NCBI GenBank assembly: GCA_006503535.1
Contig: QYRS01000013.1
Span: 496,001 to 560,000 of the forward strand
Origin: Arthrinium phaeospermum
Taxonomy: Eukaryota > Ascomycota > Sordariomycetes > Amphisphaeriales > Apiosporaceae
Length of the DNA stretch: 64,000 nucleotides
Direction: 5' to 3'
Below, one piece after another: positions 1 through 9,526 of the stretch. How positions within the stretch are numbered: position 1 is the stretch's first letter; each line of letters begins with the position of its first letter. The notes under the pieces are model-generated. The model saw only the letters and a list, made by a program, of their open reading frames with translations, did no database searches and had not been told where the DNA came from. A program made the translations under genes and the position numbers.

Positions 1-44
1 AAACAACACTTTCCGTACCAAGTACCAGTTCCCCTACAGCCACG

Positions 45-890
45 ATGCATCTCTCGGCTATGTTCATTGCGCAGTCCATCAGCGGCCTGGTGGCTGCCAT
101 GGAAAAATACGCGCCGCTGCCCAACGTCACTCTCCATCAGAGACAGGCGACGGGCTGCGAAGGGACGTACGGCGCGGGTGCGCAGTTCTGCGGTGGAGCA
201 AGCAGCAGATTCTGCTTCAAGCCCAATCTTGGCCAGGTCCGCCCCCGTCATTGGAACAGGCGACTACGCTCTTGCGGGAGACACCCATAACTGACAAAGG
301 CTGTAGACTTGCTGCCCCGACAACGGCTACTGCGACAAGGGCTTCTATTGTGCCCCAGTGGCCAAATATTGCTGCGCCGAGGTGAGACGAAGGGTTTTCC
401 AGTATCCGAGGGACCACTGAGTTGCTAACGTAGCGGTCCTGTACTCCGTACACAGGGCGAAGATCTGGCGACGTGTGCTCGCAACGCTGGCTTCGTACTT
501 CCGGCTTCCTTGGCATGCTCGACGACGGGGTATGCCAGCGCCGGCCCGACCACCGGGGTCACAGCGGTGACTCCGTCCTTGCCGTCGAGTCCTACCGATA
601 TCCCCCCCAACTTTGGCATCGTGACCACGGCGGACGTGGCAAGCGTGCAGACAGTAGACGAACAGTCGGTGACGGCTCCTGAACCAACTGGAGGCGACGA
701 GTTCACAGCGCCCACCACTATATTCGCCGACACCGGTAGCTTCGATGTACCAAGTGCCACCACCACCTCAAACGCCACCACCCCTCCGTATGTACAGGTA
801 TCCGCTGCAGGAAAACATGCAATGGTCAGGTTCGGAACCTCGGCTCTAGTGTGGATATCTGTGGCGCTCGGGGTTCGAGTCGTGGCCTAA
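45..890 (+). CDS. Cysteine-rich GPI-anchored-type surface protein, 3 exons
   Basis: Three exons (45-236, 307-381, 456-890) join in phase 0 into a protein of about 233 aa. The N-terminus is hydrophobic and looks like a signal peptide. A cysteine-rich ectodomain of about 100 aa follows (patterns CEGTYG, FCGG, TCCPDNGYCDKGFYC, YCCAEGEDLATC). Next comes a long Ser/Thr/Pro-rich spacer and a C-terminal hydrophobic tail with no charged cytosolic end, as in fungal GPI-anchored wall proteins. The middle exon (75 nt) supplies a cysteine cluster found in no single open frame, which supports the splice model. The first donor (GTCCGC) is weak. The ATG at 45 is preferred; one at 60 is possible. Function is unknown; a wall or surface role is inferred from architecture only. 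Confidence 0.68.
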
Positions 891-1058
891 AGATATCCGC
901 GGAGTCCGTGACAACGCACCTTGCGATGCCACAATGTAAAACGATTGGATGATAGCAAAATAATGGATCTTTTAACCTGAACCCCATAATGCCCAAGCTT
1001 CGAGCAGCTCTCAACCATTGGTATTTATTCGTAATTTCTCGATTTCTAATTGCTTTCT

Positions 1059-2632
1059 TCAGTAAGCTGGACATCCTTCTTGGGCCCGTTGAAAGGCACC
1101 CGCGAAGAAGTCTTGCATCGCGACGTAGTGGTAGAGAATGCCACCGAGTACGGCAACGTGCCATAGGTTGTGGGCATTTCCAAAGTAGTCGAAAGCTCCG
1201 GGGCACCAGCGTTCTGGGACCTTGCTTGCGTAGATGCAAGCACCGAGAACGTACACGCTAAGGGACTTGACCAAGTTGGAGCCGGTATAGAACTCCCAAG
1301 CCCACTCGGGACCTCTGGTGAGGATGATTTGGAATACCGGGAGGAAACCAGTCGCACCAAGTCCGACGAAAAACCCGACGCGCAACCACGCCATGTCGGA
1401 TCGGTTGAAGAAGGGGTGCCATGGCATGACAACACCCAGAATCCCAAGGGCGCCAGTAGCCACAATGTACGTCCAGCGACTGATCGGTTCACAGTAAAAG
1501 GCCGTATACTCCGTCGTCATGATCGAGGCCGCGATCAGCAGGGCGATGCCTGTGTAATCAACGCATGCGAATCGTTCGAGCAGTGTTTGGTCGGCCACGC
1601 AGTTCATCGTATGCCATATCGTACTGCAAACAAGGCACTTGCAAGCCGCAAAGAAGAAGATGGCCGCGATGAAGACGTCGGTATTGGAGCTGAGGGAGAA
1701 GTTGGGCGATGTTGGGTAGAAGTAGAAGGCGATGGCGAGGACCAAGATGAGGCCCAACGCGTGGGTCCAGATGTTGACGCTCTCGTTGGAAAAGTTGAAC
1801 ATGGAGCGAACACAGCCCAGCTTGGTTTCGCTGAAGCGATATCCCTTGAGGATGTGGGGGTTGACTCTCCAAGGAACAGGGAGTTCTTCGTATTTCAAAA
1901 GACCGTGCCTTGCGCGGGCAACGGCGTGCTGCACATGTTCTTCCACGGACTCGGCGGCACGCTTTGCTCTTTCAATGCCTTCGTCTACCACGCCTCGCGC
2001 ACGCTCGAGCCCCTCGTCGACAACGCGGCGACCCTCGTCCATCAGACTGCCCGCGGCCCCGGCAGCGTTGGCCAGTCCCTTGTCTCGGAACTTCAGCGCT
2101 CGTGTTTCGTAGTCGGTGAGCATGGCGTCCATTAGTTCGATGCCGACTTTGGCCTTCTCATTGACAGACTCGGCCGCTACCAAGGCTCCGTGGTATCTGG
2201 CATCCAACGTTTCAACCATGACTTGCAGCCTCTTCCGTCCTGCGCCGATCACCTCTTCCGAGACCTGTGAACATCTTGCGCGTACTGTCTGTAAAGTCGC
2301 ATATGCTCGTGATATGCTTCCGTCAAATGTGCCCTCTCCAAAGCTTTCCAGATACTCCAGGCGTCTTTCCAGCTCCGACAGGAATAAGTCGACCTGGCGG
2401 CAGTTAGCACCTAGGCATTCCACAAGTCATACCACAACGCGGATCCACAAACCTTTAGTAGCAGCCCCTCTTCGCCGTCCATGATGTGGTTGACTATCGA
2501 CTTGCGCCTGGGAATAAAGAACGAGTGTCGTCTGCGTTGACGGGGCGCAACGTCTCCGGAGGGAAGGGCGGAAGATGTAGCCTCGGCTGGGTCCTCGGAA
2601 GCGCCTAAAGCGAAGGTCGATGTGCAGGCCAT
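1059..2632 (-). CDS. IZH3: Izh3-like PAQR (hemolysin-III/adiponectin receptor family) membrane protein
   Basis: Two exons (2632-2453, 2393-1059) separated by a 59-nt intron give about 504 aa. The N-terminal ~245 residues are helical and charged, with repeated VDEG(L/I)ERA-type heptads near 190-215, like the long soluble extension of Izh3 compared with short Izh1/2/4. The C-terminal half has about seven membrane segments. Family metal-binding signatures are visible: N-E-S-V-N-I-W-T-H (about 263-271), a WH pair (about 320-321) and HNLWH (about 468-472). PAQR proteins are zinc-binding membrane receptors or hydrolases; the yeast members affect zinc and sterol homeostasis. The start is the ATG at 2632. 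The 454-aa open frame of exon 2 begins with intron sequence. The upstream ORF continues but lacks a better ATG. Confidence 0.85.
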
Positions 2633-3937
2633 GGCTATGGCGGTGGGGGTGAGATGTGAGATGCAGATCGAGAAGCGCGGGAGATGGGGTGCAGCGGTCT
2701 GTCTTATGTGTGTACCGAAGGGCCAAGGCGGGTTAACCGTCACTGCCACGGGCGGACAAGCCCAATACAGAGCGAGTATGCGGAGTTTGTATACGTCAAT
2801 TCGCTGTGCCGTAGTGCCGATGGATTGGCGCCGGGGAATTTGTGCCGGTGGTGGTTGGTTGGTGACGTCTCGTGTGTGCAACGGGCCTTGGTGCTGCTTG
2901 CCAGAGGACCAATAAGACGAACGGGACAGGCGGGTGCTGGTTTTGTTCTGGCGTTGCGGGAGGTTGTCAGGAGGAAAGAAAAGGAAAAGCCAAAAGCAAC
3001 CACGGGGTCCAGTCGTCCTGATTCACATGCATAAGTAAGGCAAGGCAAATAATAACAAATCCAAGCACCACCTGCTGGGCATGAGAGGGCCAATTGGTTG
3101 GCGGGGGCAAACTATCTCAGTCTCTCAGTGTTTCCTAGTGGGGTCTCGGAGCTGTCGGATTCAAGCAGAGATTGGTGGTTCAAACTCAACAATTTCAATG
3201 CGGTGGGTGAGATGTCCTTTTTGCGGCAGCAACACCGAGTCTACAGGCACCTGCAGCAGTAGGGAAAAAGGAAGAAAAAAAAGGTCAAACAGCAGGCGAC
3301 TGTGTACATGGTGAATCTACCTTACGGATATAGATCTATATCAATGGAATATATAAACGTCGGTCGTGACATCGGAGAAGCCTCAATTGCAAGCCTCATT
3401 CCGAGCCAGATGGAAGCCAAATGCAAATGTCGACTCTTCACTTTGATTGATGTTCGAAGTTGTCTAGTCCCTGGTACGGTTAGCGCTAAATGTGGAAACC
3501 CACTGTCCTTTGACCCCAACTGCGCTTTTGGGTAGTACCCCGGTCTATCAATAAAGTCAGAACCAATCAACGGCCAGCCCCGCTCTCCACAGGCAAAAGT
3601 AAAGCTTAGTAACCAGCCCAATCACTTGTGGGCGTCCAACGTTCAGTTGATGCCGGCAGCTGCATCGACACTGGACATCGGCGTTTTGGTTCACCTTGGC
3701 CAAAGGAAAACACTTGCCGCTTCTCAATTTCGACTGCAACGCGACTTCCATGGTTCCCATCTGGAGAACAATCTTGTCGGTGCCCACGTCAAACATCTCC
3801 TGAATCCAACCACACCACGGCAAACCGCCTTCACCGACGCCTCTTCCTCCGGGGGACAGCTTCTTACCAATTTCCCTCTACACGAACAGAGTACCGCCTT
3901 GCAACATCACACACGCACACACGCGCACTCAGGCGCA
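2633..3937. other. Divergent intergenic region between IZH3 and THOC5
   Basis: About 1.3 kb between two divergently transcribed genes. Short ORFs on both strands lack ATG context or conserved content and look fortuitous. An A/T-rich patch with TATA-like sequence lies near 3329-3357, about 590 bp ahead of the THOC5 start. I see no gene here; it presumably holds both promoters and 5' UTRs. Confidence 0.55.
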
Positions 3938-4777
3938 ATGCCGACCGCCGATATGGTGACAGACCACAATCTGGTGTCGGTCCTTGACACGTCGCGTGAC
4001 GCGCGGCAGCAAGCCCTCGCCCTCGTTGATCAGATCTCAGCGATTGGACCGCTCGAGAGTGCCTCTGCCGCAGACCAAGCCGAAGTCTCAAAGCAGCAGA
4101 AGCTGCTCATCACCAACCTCGCCCGGCTTCGGGGCTTGCACCGCTCCGCACAATTCAAAGGCCGGCACGTTAAGCAAGAGACGGCCGGTGCGCGTCAGGA
4201 AGTCGATCGTCTGCATCTCTCGCTACAAAATCTATATTACGAACAACGGCATCTGCAAGGGGAAATCGCGGCTTGCGAGTCGTATGAGTCAGTAGTCACC
4301 AAAGCTTCTACACTTATTCACCATTCGTCAACTGCGACGTCAAGCGACAATCCACCACCGGGCAAAGTTGCCTATACCCTTGACGCTCCTCAGCTTGCGC
4401 ATGAGCTAATACAGTTGCAAAACAGCCATACTTACCAGCAGCTACCTCTAATACCCGTCGAAGAGTTTCTTGCGGCTAAGCCGGAGCATGCCAACGACGA
4501 CGAAAATGCTTTGATGATTGCTCGGATCGAGCACGAACGCATCGAGCGCGAGACCCTAGAGCAAAAACGCATGGAGCTCCTGAAACGGAAGCAAAAGCTC
4601 ATCGCCGACAACAAAAAGCGAAAAGACGACCTTGCTAACCTGGATAAGGAGCTCGAGAAATTCATTGACGTGCGTACCCTCACGATGGTCACTGGCTTTA
4701 TTGTGTATTTATGCTTACGGATTGTACAGGCAGCAAAACCCATACAGAAGCTCTTTGAGAAGAATATTTCATCATGA
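3938..4777 (+). CDS. THOC5: THO complex subunit 5 homologue (Thoc5/Fms-interacting protein family)
   Basis: CDS from the ATG at 3938 with one 60-nt intron (4670-4729: GTGCGT donor, CTTAC branch point, ACAG acceptor), giving about 259 aa. The Thoc5 hallmark is clear: a Leu-rich stretch with L-x-L-Q-N-L-Y-Y-E then HLQGEI and C-x-S-Y-E-S around residues 85-110, followed by a P-L-I-P-V-E-E-F-L segment and a C-terminal coiled coil rich in Glu/Lys/Arg. THO couples transcription elongation to mRNP assembly and export, and Thoc5 is a coiled-coil scaffold subunit. The open frame extends upstream to 3626, but that part is UTR-like, and the ATG at 3938 begins the natural MPTADMV start. The intron length is a multiple of three with no stop, so the unspliced frame stays open. 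Confidence 0.85.
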   Translation: MPTADMVTDHNLVSVLDTSRDARQQALALVDQISAIGPLESASAADQAEVSKQQKLLITNLARLRGLHRSAQFKGRHVKQETAGARQEVDRLHLSLQNLYYEQRHLQGEIAACESYESVVTKASTLIHHSSTATSSDNPPPGKVAYTLDAPQLAHELIQLQNSHTYQQLPLIPVEEFLAAKPEHANDDENALMIARIEHERIERETLEQKRMELLKRKQKLIADNKKRKDDLANLDKELEKFIDVRTLTMVTGFIVYLCLRIVQAAKPIQKLFEKNISS

Positions 4778-5130
4778 GTGTTCAGTTCTCACAACGAACC
4801 GTACAAACGAAAGTCATTGCCTCACATTTGGCGAGCCGGATTCCAGGGAGCCCATCGACGAGTCTCCGGCTAAGCATCCTTGTATAACGATAAAATGCAG
4901 TGCTGTTATGCGCACAAGAACTCATGGTTGCAACGATGGTCGGCACTGTAGCCATGCTCGGTAGAACGTGAAATTGGTCACTCGGTAGCAGAGCATGCTC
5001 TTGGCCCGAGTTTCGGGTGAAACTCATTGTTTGGTGCGACCATGGCCTATTTGAACACAGGAACCCCGGGGATCCCGCTGGAATCCACTTCCACCAGCAG
5101 GCACACCTGGCCCGTGTTTGTATTGCGAGT

Positions 5131-5460
5131 ATGCCTTACTCCCTGCTGGGAAGAGGGGCGGAAATCATGCCGGAAGGGTTTATGGGGTTTGTCTGGTGCA
5201 AGCTCAACGATGGTTTGACGGTGGATTACGGGGATGGATGCCGGTCTTTCGGTATCTATCCGTCACGCATCAAGCCATTTCTGGTAGGAGAGGAAGGGCT
5301 CCGGATCACTTGGGATACAGCCAAAAACCGAGAATCTCCGGAGCTACATGAAACGATGTTCGTACTCGACTCAGCCGTCGCTAGGTTCTTGAAAGGTCGG
5401 TGTGCACCAAGTGAGGGGGCGATGAGATATCGGCAGCTGGTGGTATCTGATAGTGCTTAG
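5131..5460 (+). CDS. Doubtful small hypothetical protein
   Basis: An open frame of 109 aa from the first in-frame ATG (5131); the frame extends upstream to a GTG at 5017. Composition is unremarkable (segments such as GFVWCKLNDG and ITWDTAKN), and I recognise no domain, signal peptide or membrane segment. No long ORF competes on the other strand. No intron or conserved motif backs it, so it may be fortuitous. Confidence 0.2.
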   Translation: MPYSLLGRGAEIMPEGFMGFVWCKLNDGLTVDYGDGCRSFGIYPSRIKPFLVGEEGLRITWDTAKNRESPELHETMFVLDSAVARFLKGRCAPSEGAMRYRQLVVSDSA

Positions 5461-8400
5461 ACGAGAGAATGGAAATGCCGGACGGTCACCAGGCTAGCAG
5501 CCACTCATCGGTGTTTGGAGGGAATCTTCGATCCGTCCAGCGCACAAGATGGAGTTGGTATATTTGCAATGACACACATGCTCATCACATGGATACCTGA
5601 TTCGAGGTGGTGATGGGACGCTCTGGTCAGTTGAATATGTCCTGCCCAGCAACCAAGTGCAAGATACGGTAAGTCCTGCTGATTCGACTCGAATAGGTCG
5701 AGCGGTGTCGAATGATTCGACCACGTGCTAAATACCGCCTCTGGATTTAGCGAGTCTTGAGGGAGAATCGTCATCGTACCTAACTCTGAAAAGGGATAGG
5801 AGCGTGTGGAGAGTCTTGGATCTAGTGCCCAGACATAAACATTACAGCATGCTCCCAACCACGGCTAGTAGTACACATGACTATGACTATGTATGCAGGT
5901 ATGTACGGTTATGTACAGACGCAACCGGCGGGTGGCTTTTGTACTCATGCCATATCCATGGCTAGAGATTCATTCATTCATTCATTCCAGACGACACATG
6001 CCTCTTGGAGGGGGTACTGTACTGGCCGAATCGGGCAAGCCGTTAGATCAAGACTTACAAGCAGTGGCCCGGGTGCCGACCCGCCCGACGCTCTGAATAC
6101 GACCCCAGGTGCCTTAGGCTGGTCATGCCAATCCGCCTCGCGCGCGCGCCGGGACGCATTGTCGGGAGGTAATGTCGAGCTGCCATCGGAATCTGCCTTA
6201 GCCACGATCTAGTCTTCTGATCTAGTCCCAGCGTCGACGGACGACGGACGAGAGGGCCAGCCAGCCAGTCGAGCTAGAAACCTTGCGGGTAATGAAGGGT
6301 TGTCGGCGTGCTACCGAAAACAACAAGCTCTCATGTTTTCCCTCCCTACCGTTTGATTAGCCCCATCCAATTTGCAACCGAGGGAATTTCTGGGCGAATC
6401 AGATCCGCGGGTTAAGCACGATGGCGGATCGAATTTGGGGAGATGAAATTAGCTAGCACAGCTCGTGGGCCGTGGGCATGCTGCAAACTGGGGTAAATGA
6501 AGGAGTGGAATGTTTTCCTTATTTCATTTATGATTTAGATAATAACAACTTTTTTTTTTTTTTTGTCCACGTCTGCCCGATTGCAGGATGGGCACAATCT
6601 TAAGACAAACTGGATGTTTTCCTCGGTCTCGGGCTCGGTTCTCCCTTGCTTATGAGGTAATGTAGCTAGTGCGCGCAAGGGAATCTGTCCTTATCCCCAT
6701 AGTTCCCAGTGTCAGTGTCCCAGTGTCCCATAGTCAGTCCCCTTCCGTTCAATTCTTGTGGCTGGGTAACGTTGGCTGCCTCTTTTTTTTCTTCTTGTCC
6801 ATCTCCTCCTGGCAGTGTGACATGAATCAAACTAAACCCGCAGCATCTCTGACACACTGAGACCATTGGATATAGCGCAACGCAACGCAACATGCAGATC
6901 CCAAATCCCCAACATGAGTAGTGTCACTAAATCTAGGCAGACGAGTTATTCTTGGAGGACGGAGTTTCTGGGAGTTCTTTTGCAGGCAGCCGTTTAGCAG
7001 AAGTGGGCACCTGGATCTTTTTTTTTTTCCCTCTCTCTCCATCATTATTCTTACTGGAATCCTTCTGCAGCATGCAAGGCGGATGCAATGCCATTACTGG
7101 TTGGTCGGCTTGCAGTTGGGTCCCGCGGCGTTCGTTGCCTTAGTATGTAGCGAAGTACGTCGAAGGAATCCCACAATACAAACCCCTAAAAATACCACAC
7201 TCCACAGGTTTGGGCACTGCTCGCAGCGAGGCTCCTTTGACGTCTCCATACCTATGCATTGTATATTGTATAGTGCCCAGTATAATTGGAAAGGAGAAAC
7301 GGCATAGCAAATATTCTGCCACCCCTTTGTTGATGATGCAGCTGTCCGATTTAAATCGGCCTTTACGCGTGGACAGCAACGAAGTGCGGGACCTCGCAGT
7401 CGCAGATGGCCACAATGCAGGTGCTGTGTGCCCCAGGACGTGTTGATCAAAGCACTGCCAAGCCGAATGCTTTTGTCGCAAAGCGATACCGACCCTCTGG
7501 CGAACCAAAAAGCGAAGCCCAATGATAGCCGCCCAGCGAGCGGCGGTGGGATGGTGGACGGATGAGAACCCCAGGTGGCTAAGTCACCGCAAAGCCACTC
7601 CAAGAAGCTTGGCCGCTTGGCCTACGTCGGTCAGCCAGAGTTGCATGCATGTGTGATGTCGAAGTGCAGTAGCGAGATCCCACAACCCAATCCCATTGAA
7701 TTCGAAAGGAGCAAGCAGTGGTACTGGGCATGGGATCCGTACCCACAGGGTCCTGGGTGGGCATGGCGGGCTCGCGGTGGGTGTGATACATGCACATAGT
7801 GCCAGCTTGGCATGTCGACATACTGTATCAACTGTCCACTCTTCGACACGGTGAACCAAGACAGATAGCCATCGGCTATAGCAAACATTTGGATCGCCAA
7901 GCAGAGCTACTACTATCGCGACGACTATATCGTTATTAGTCATGCTAGTTCCCACTAGACGTCGCAAATCCATGGGAGCTATAGAATACCGAGATGGGCG
8001 CGCACTTGATAGTGCTCTAATAGTAATGCCGTGAGTGGAACATCCATGTGGAAGGAGTACATGGCATGGCGTACATGGATAATAAGGCTTCGAGGCCAAG
8101 CACTTGAGCGACCGCCGCGGCATGGAAACGCAGGCGAAGGCTAGAATGAGATAAAGAGGACGACATGCCTGCAGGATACAATGACCCTTTCCTCACTACT
8201 GAAATCGTGATGGACAATTCGAGAATAGGGCATACAGTAATGTAATGTAGGGACCCCCACTTGGCCCAAACGGCCCTTACTATGTACTATTAATGTCCGC
8301 TTGCATTGCATGCAGTTTGAAGATAATGTGTTAATGTACATTAGATTGTGGGCTGGCCTAGAATTGGGCAATGAAACAGGCGGGCCAGCGCGCACATGCA

Positions 8401-8803
8401 CTCGTTCTCGCTGCATTGTCGCAGCCCTCCTTCATTACACCTTACAAGAAACGAGAGAGGGAACACAGGAGGAGCAACGAACAGACATCATCATTCAGAA
8501 GTAGCATCACATCACCCGATGGTCCGCAGCCGGCACTGCTCAGCCTGCCAGCCTACATGGATATGGCTACCGGAGGGATTCTGGCGTTGTAACAATGACG
8601 GCAGTACGGATACACCTTCTGACAACGCCCGACAAGGCCAGTACGCTGCACCGACATGGCAAGATTATTAGTAGACGGCCGGGCGCCGAGGAAGACGAGA
8701 CAACTGTCAGAGCATGTCGACCACGCACTAACTCGGCGTGGCTCCAGCATCTGGGGTGGTTGTCTCTGCTGATCATGGTTGATCTTGAACCTCGCAACAT
8801 CTG
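5461..8803. other. Gene-poor intergenic region, left of the miniature element
   Basis: About 3.3 kb without a supportable gene. ORFs of 60-180 codons occur on both strands but show no domain, coherent intron structure or biased codon use. It contains an (ATTC)n run near 5968-5988 and poly-T tracts near 6550-6566 and 7017-7029. I saw no tRNA, 5S rRNA or transposase fragment. Confidence 0.5.
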
Positions 8804-8806
8804 TAA

Positions 8807-8844
8807 GGGTGTGATCGGCTCGCATTTACTGCCATGGCAGTAAA
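8807..8844 (+). repeat. Left terminal inverted repeat of the MITE
   Basis: 38 bp, identical to the reverse complement of 9486-9523. The inner 20 bp (8825-8844, TTTACTGCCATGGCAGTAAA) are a perfect palindrome. Similarity continues about 6 bp inward with two mismatches. Another inverted repeat (ATGGCAGTAAAA, 8-nt spacer, TTTTACTGCCAT) spans 8834-8865. Confidence 0.93.
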
Positions 8845-9056
8845 ACCAACCGATTTTACTGCCATGCACTGCTGGAGGCACGCCCCGGGCGTTCCAAGCT
8901 TATGCTTGCCGCCAAACCCTTTTCGGCACCCAATTCTGGCAGTAAATGCAATGTTCATTTTGTGCAAAATGGGCGACGTACCGCACTAGACATGGGGCTT
9001 CGATCCACCGTCCTTTTCCTCATCGAGCCGGCACTTTCCTCAATCCGGCCTCGCTC

Positions 9057-9124
9057 ATGGCAGTAAATTCAATGGCAATAATTTGTTTCTGGAAGCAAAT
9101 TACTGCCATCGAATTTACTGCCAT
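9057..9124. repeat. Central hairpin of the MITE
   Basis: Two 29-nt arms (9057-9085 and 9096-9124) are inverted copies with two mismatches around a 10-nt loop (9086-9095). Each arm holds two copies or near-copies of the element's 11-mer ATGGCAGTAAA/TTTACTGCCAT. It could fold as a cruciform or, in RNA, as a stem. Confidence 0.85.
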
Positions 9125-9485
9125 CACGACGAAGACGTCGGTCGCGACGGACGACGAAGAATGGAATATTCGTCCGGGCCGCGCGTGTCGCGACTAGCTA
9201 GAAATACTACTATAAAATGTATCATTTACGACACGTGATGCCCCCAGGTGCCGGTTACGCCGATGCCGGAGCTTAACGGCAGCTCGCAATGGACGTTGAT
9301 GTCGCGCGACGTTGAGGTTGGTGATAAAAGTGTGATGATGAGGTGAGAGTCAAGTGGGAGCATGAAAGACTGGGCAGATTGGTAACTGTCCGAAGACACC
9401 GCCTACCAAATTAGTATGGGCCGTGCTTCAGGCCATCCCGGCAGTACATTCACAACTGCTCCATACCAGCATGTACAGAGTTGAA

Positions 9486-9523
9486 TTTACTGCCATGGCA
9501 GTAAATGCGAGCCGATCACACCC
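9486..9523 (-). repeat. Right terminal inverted repeat of the MITE
   Basis: Exact 38-bp inverted match to 8807-8844, including the same 20-bp inner palindrome (9486-9505). It is followed directly by TAA at 9524-9526, matching the TAA before the left end. Confidence 0.93.
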
Positions 9524-9526
9524 TAA

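Larger units (their letters stand above)
8807..9523. mobile_element. Miniature inverted-repeat transposable element (MITE), PIF/Harbinger-like
   Basis: A complete 717-bp element. Its ends are 38-bp perfect inverted repeats (8807-8844 and 9486-9523) beginning GGGTGTGATCGGCTCGC. It is flanked on both sides by TAA (8804-8806 and 9524-9526), read as a 3-bp target-site duplication. TAA/TTA duplications with GGG-starting ends are the pattern of PIF/Harbinger elements, so this is probably a non-autonomous member. It encodes no transposase; the longest internal ORF (8946-9197, 83 codons) looks fortuitous. The interior has many copies of TTTACTGCCAT in both orientations and a central hairpin. Perfect ends suggest recent insertion. 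Superfamily assignment rests on the duplication and end bases only. Confidence 0.85.

Noticed and set aside
5494..5858. Minus-strand ORFs of 76 and 117 codons
   Set aside because: Overlapping each other in different frames, with no conserved features.
8804..9526. Alternative reading of the MITE as Tc1/mariner with a TA duplication
   Set aside because: The left flank would fit TA but the right flank reads AA after CACACCCT; only TAA matches on both sides.
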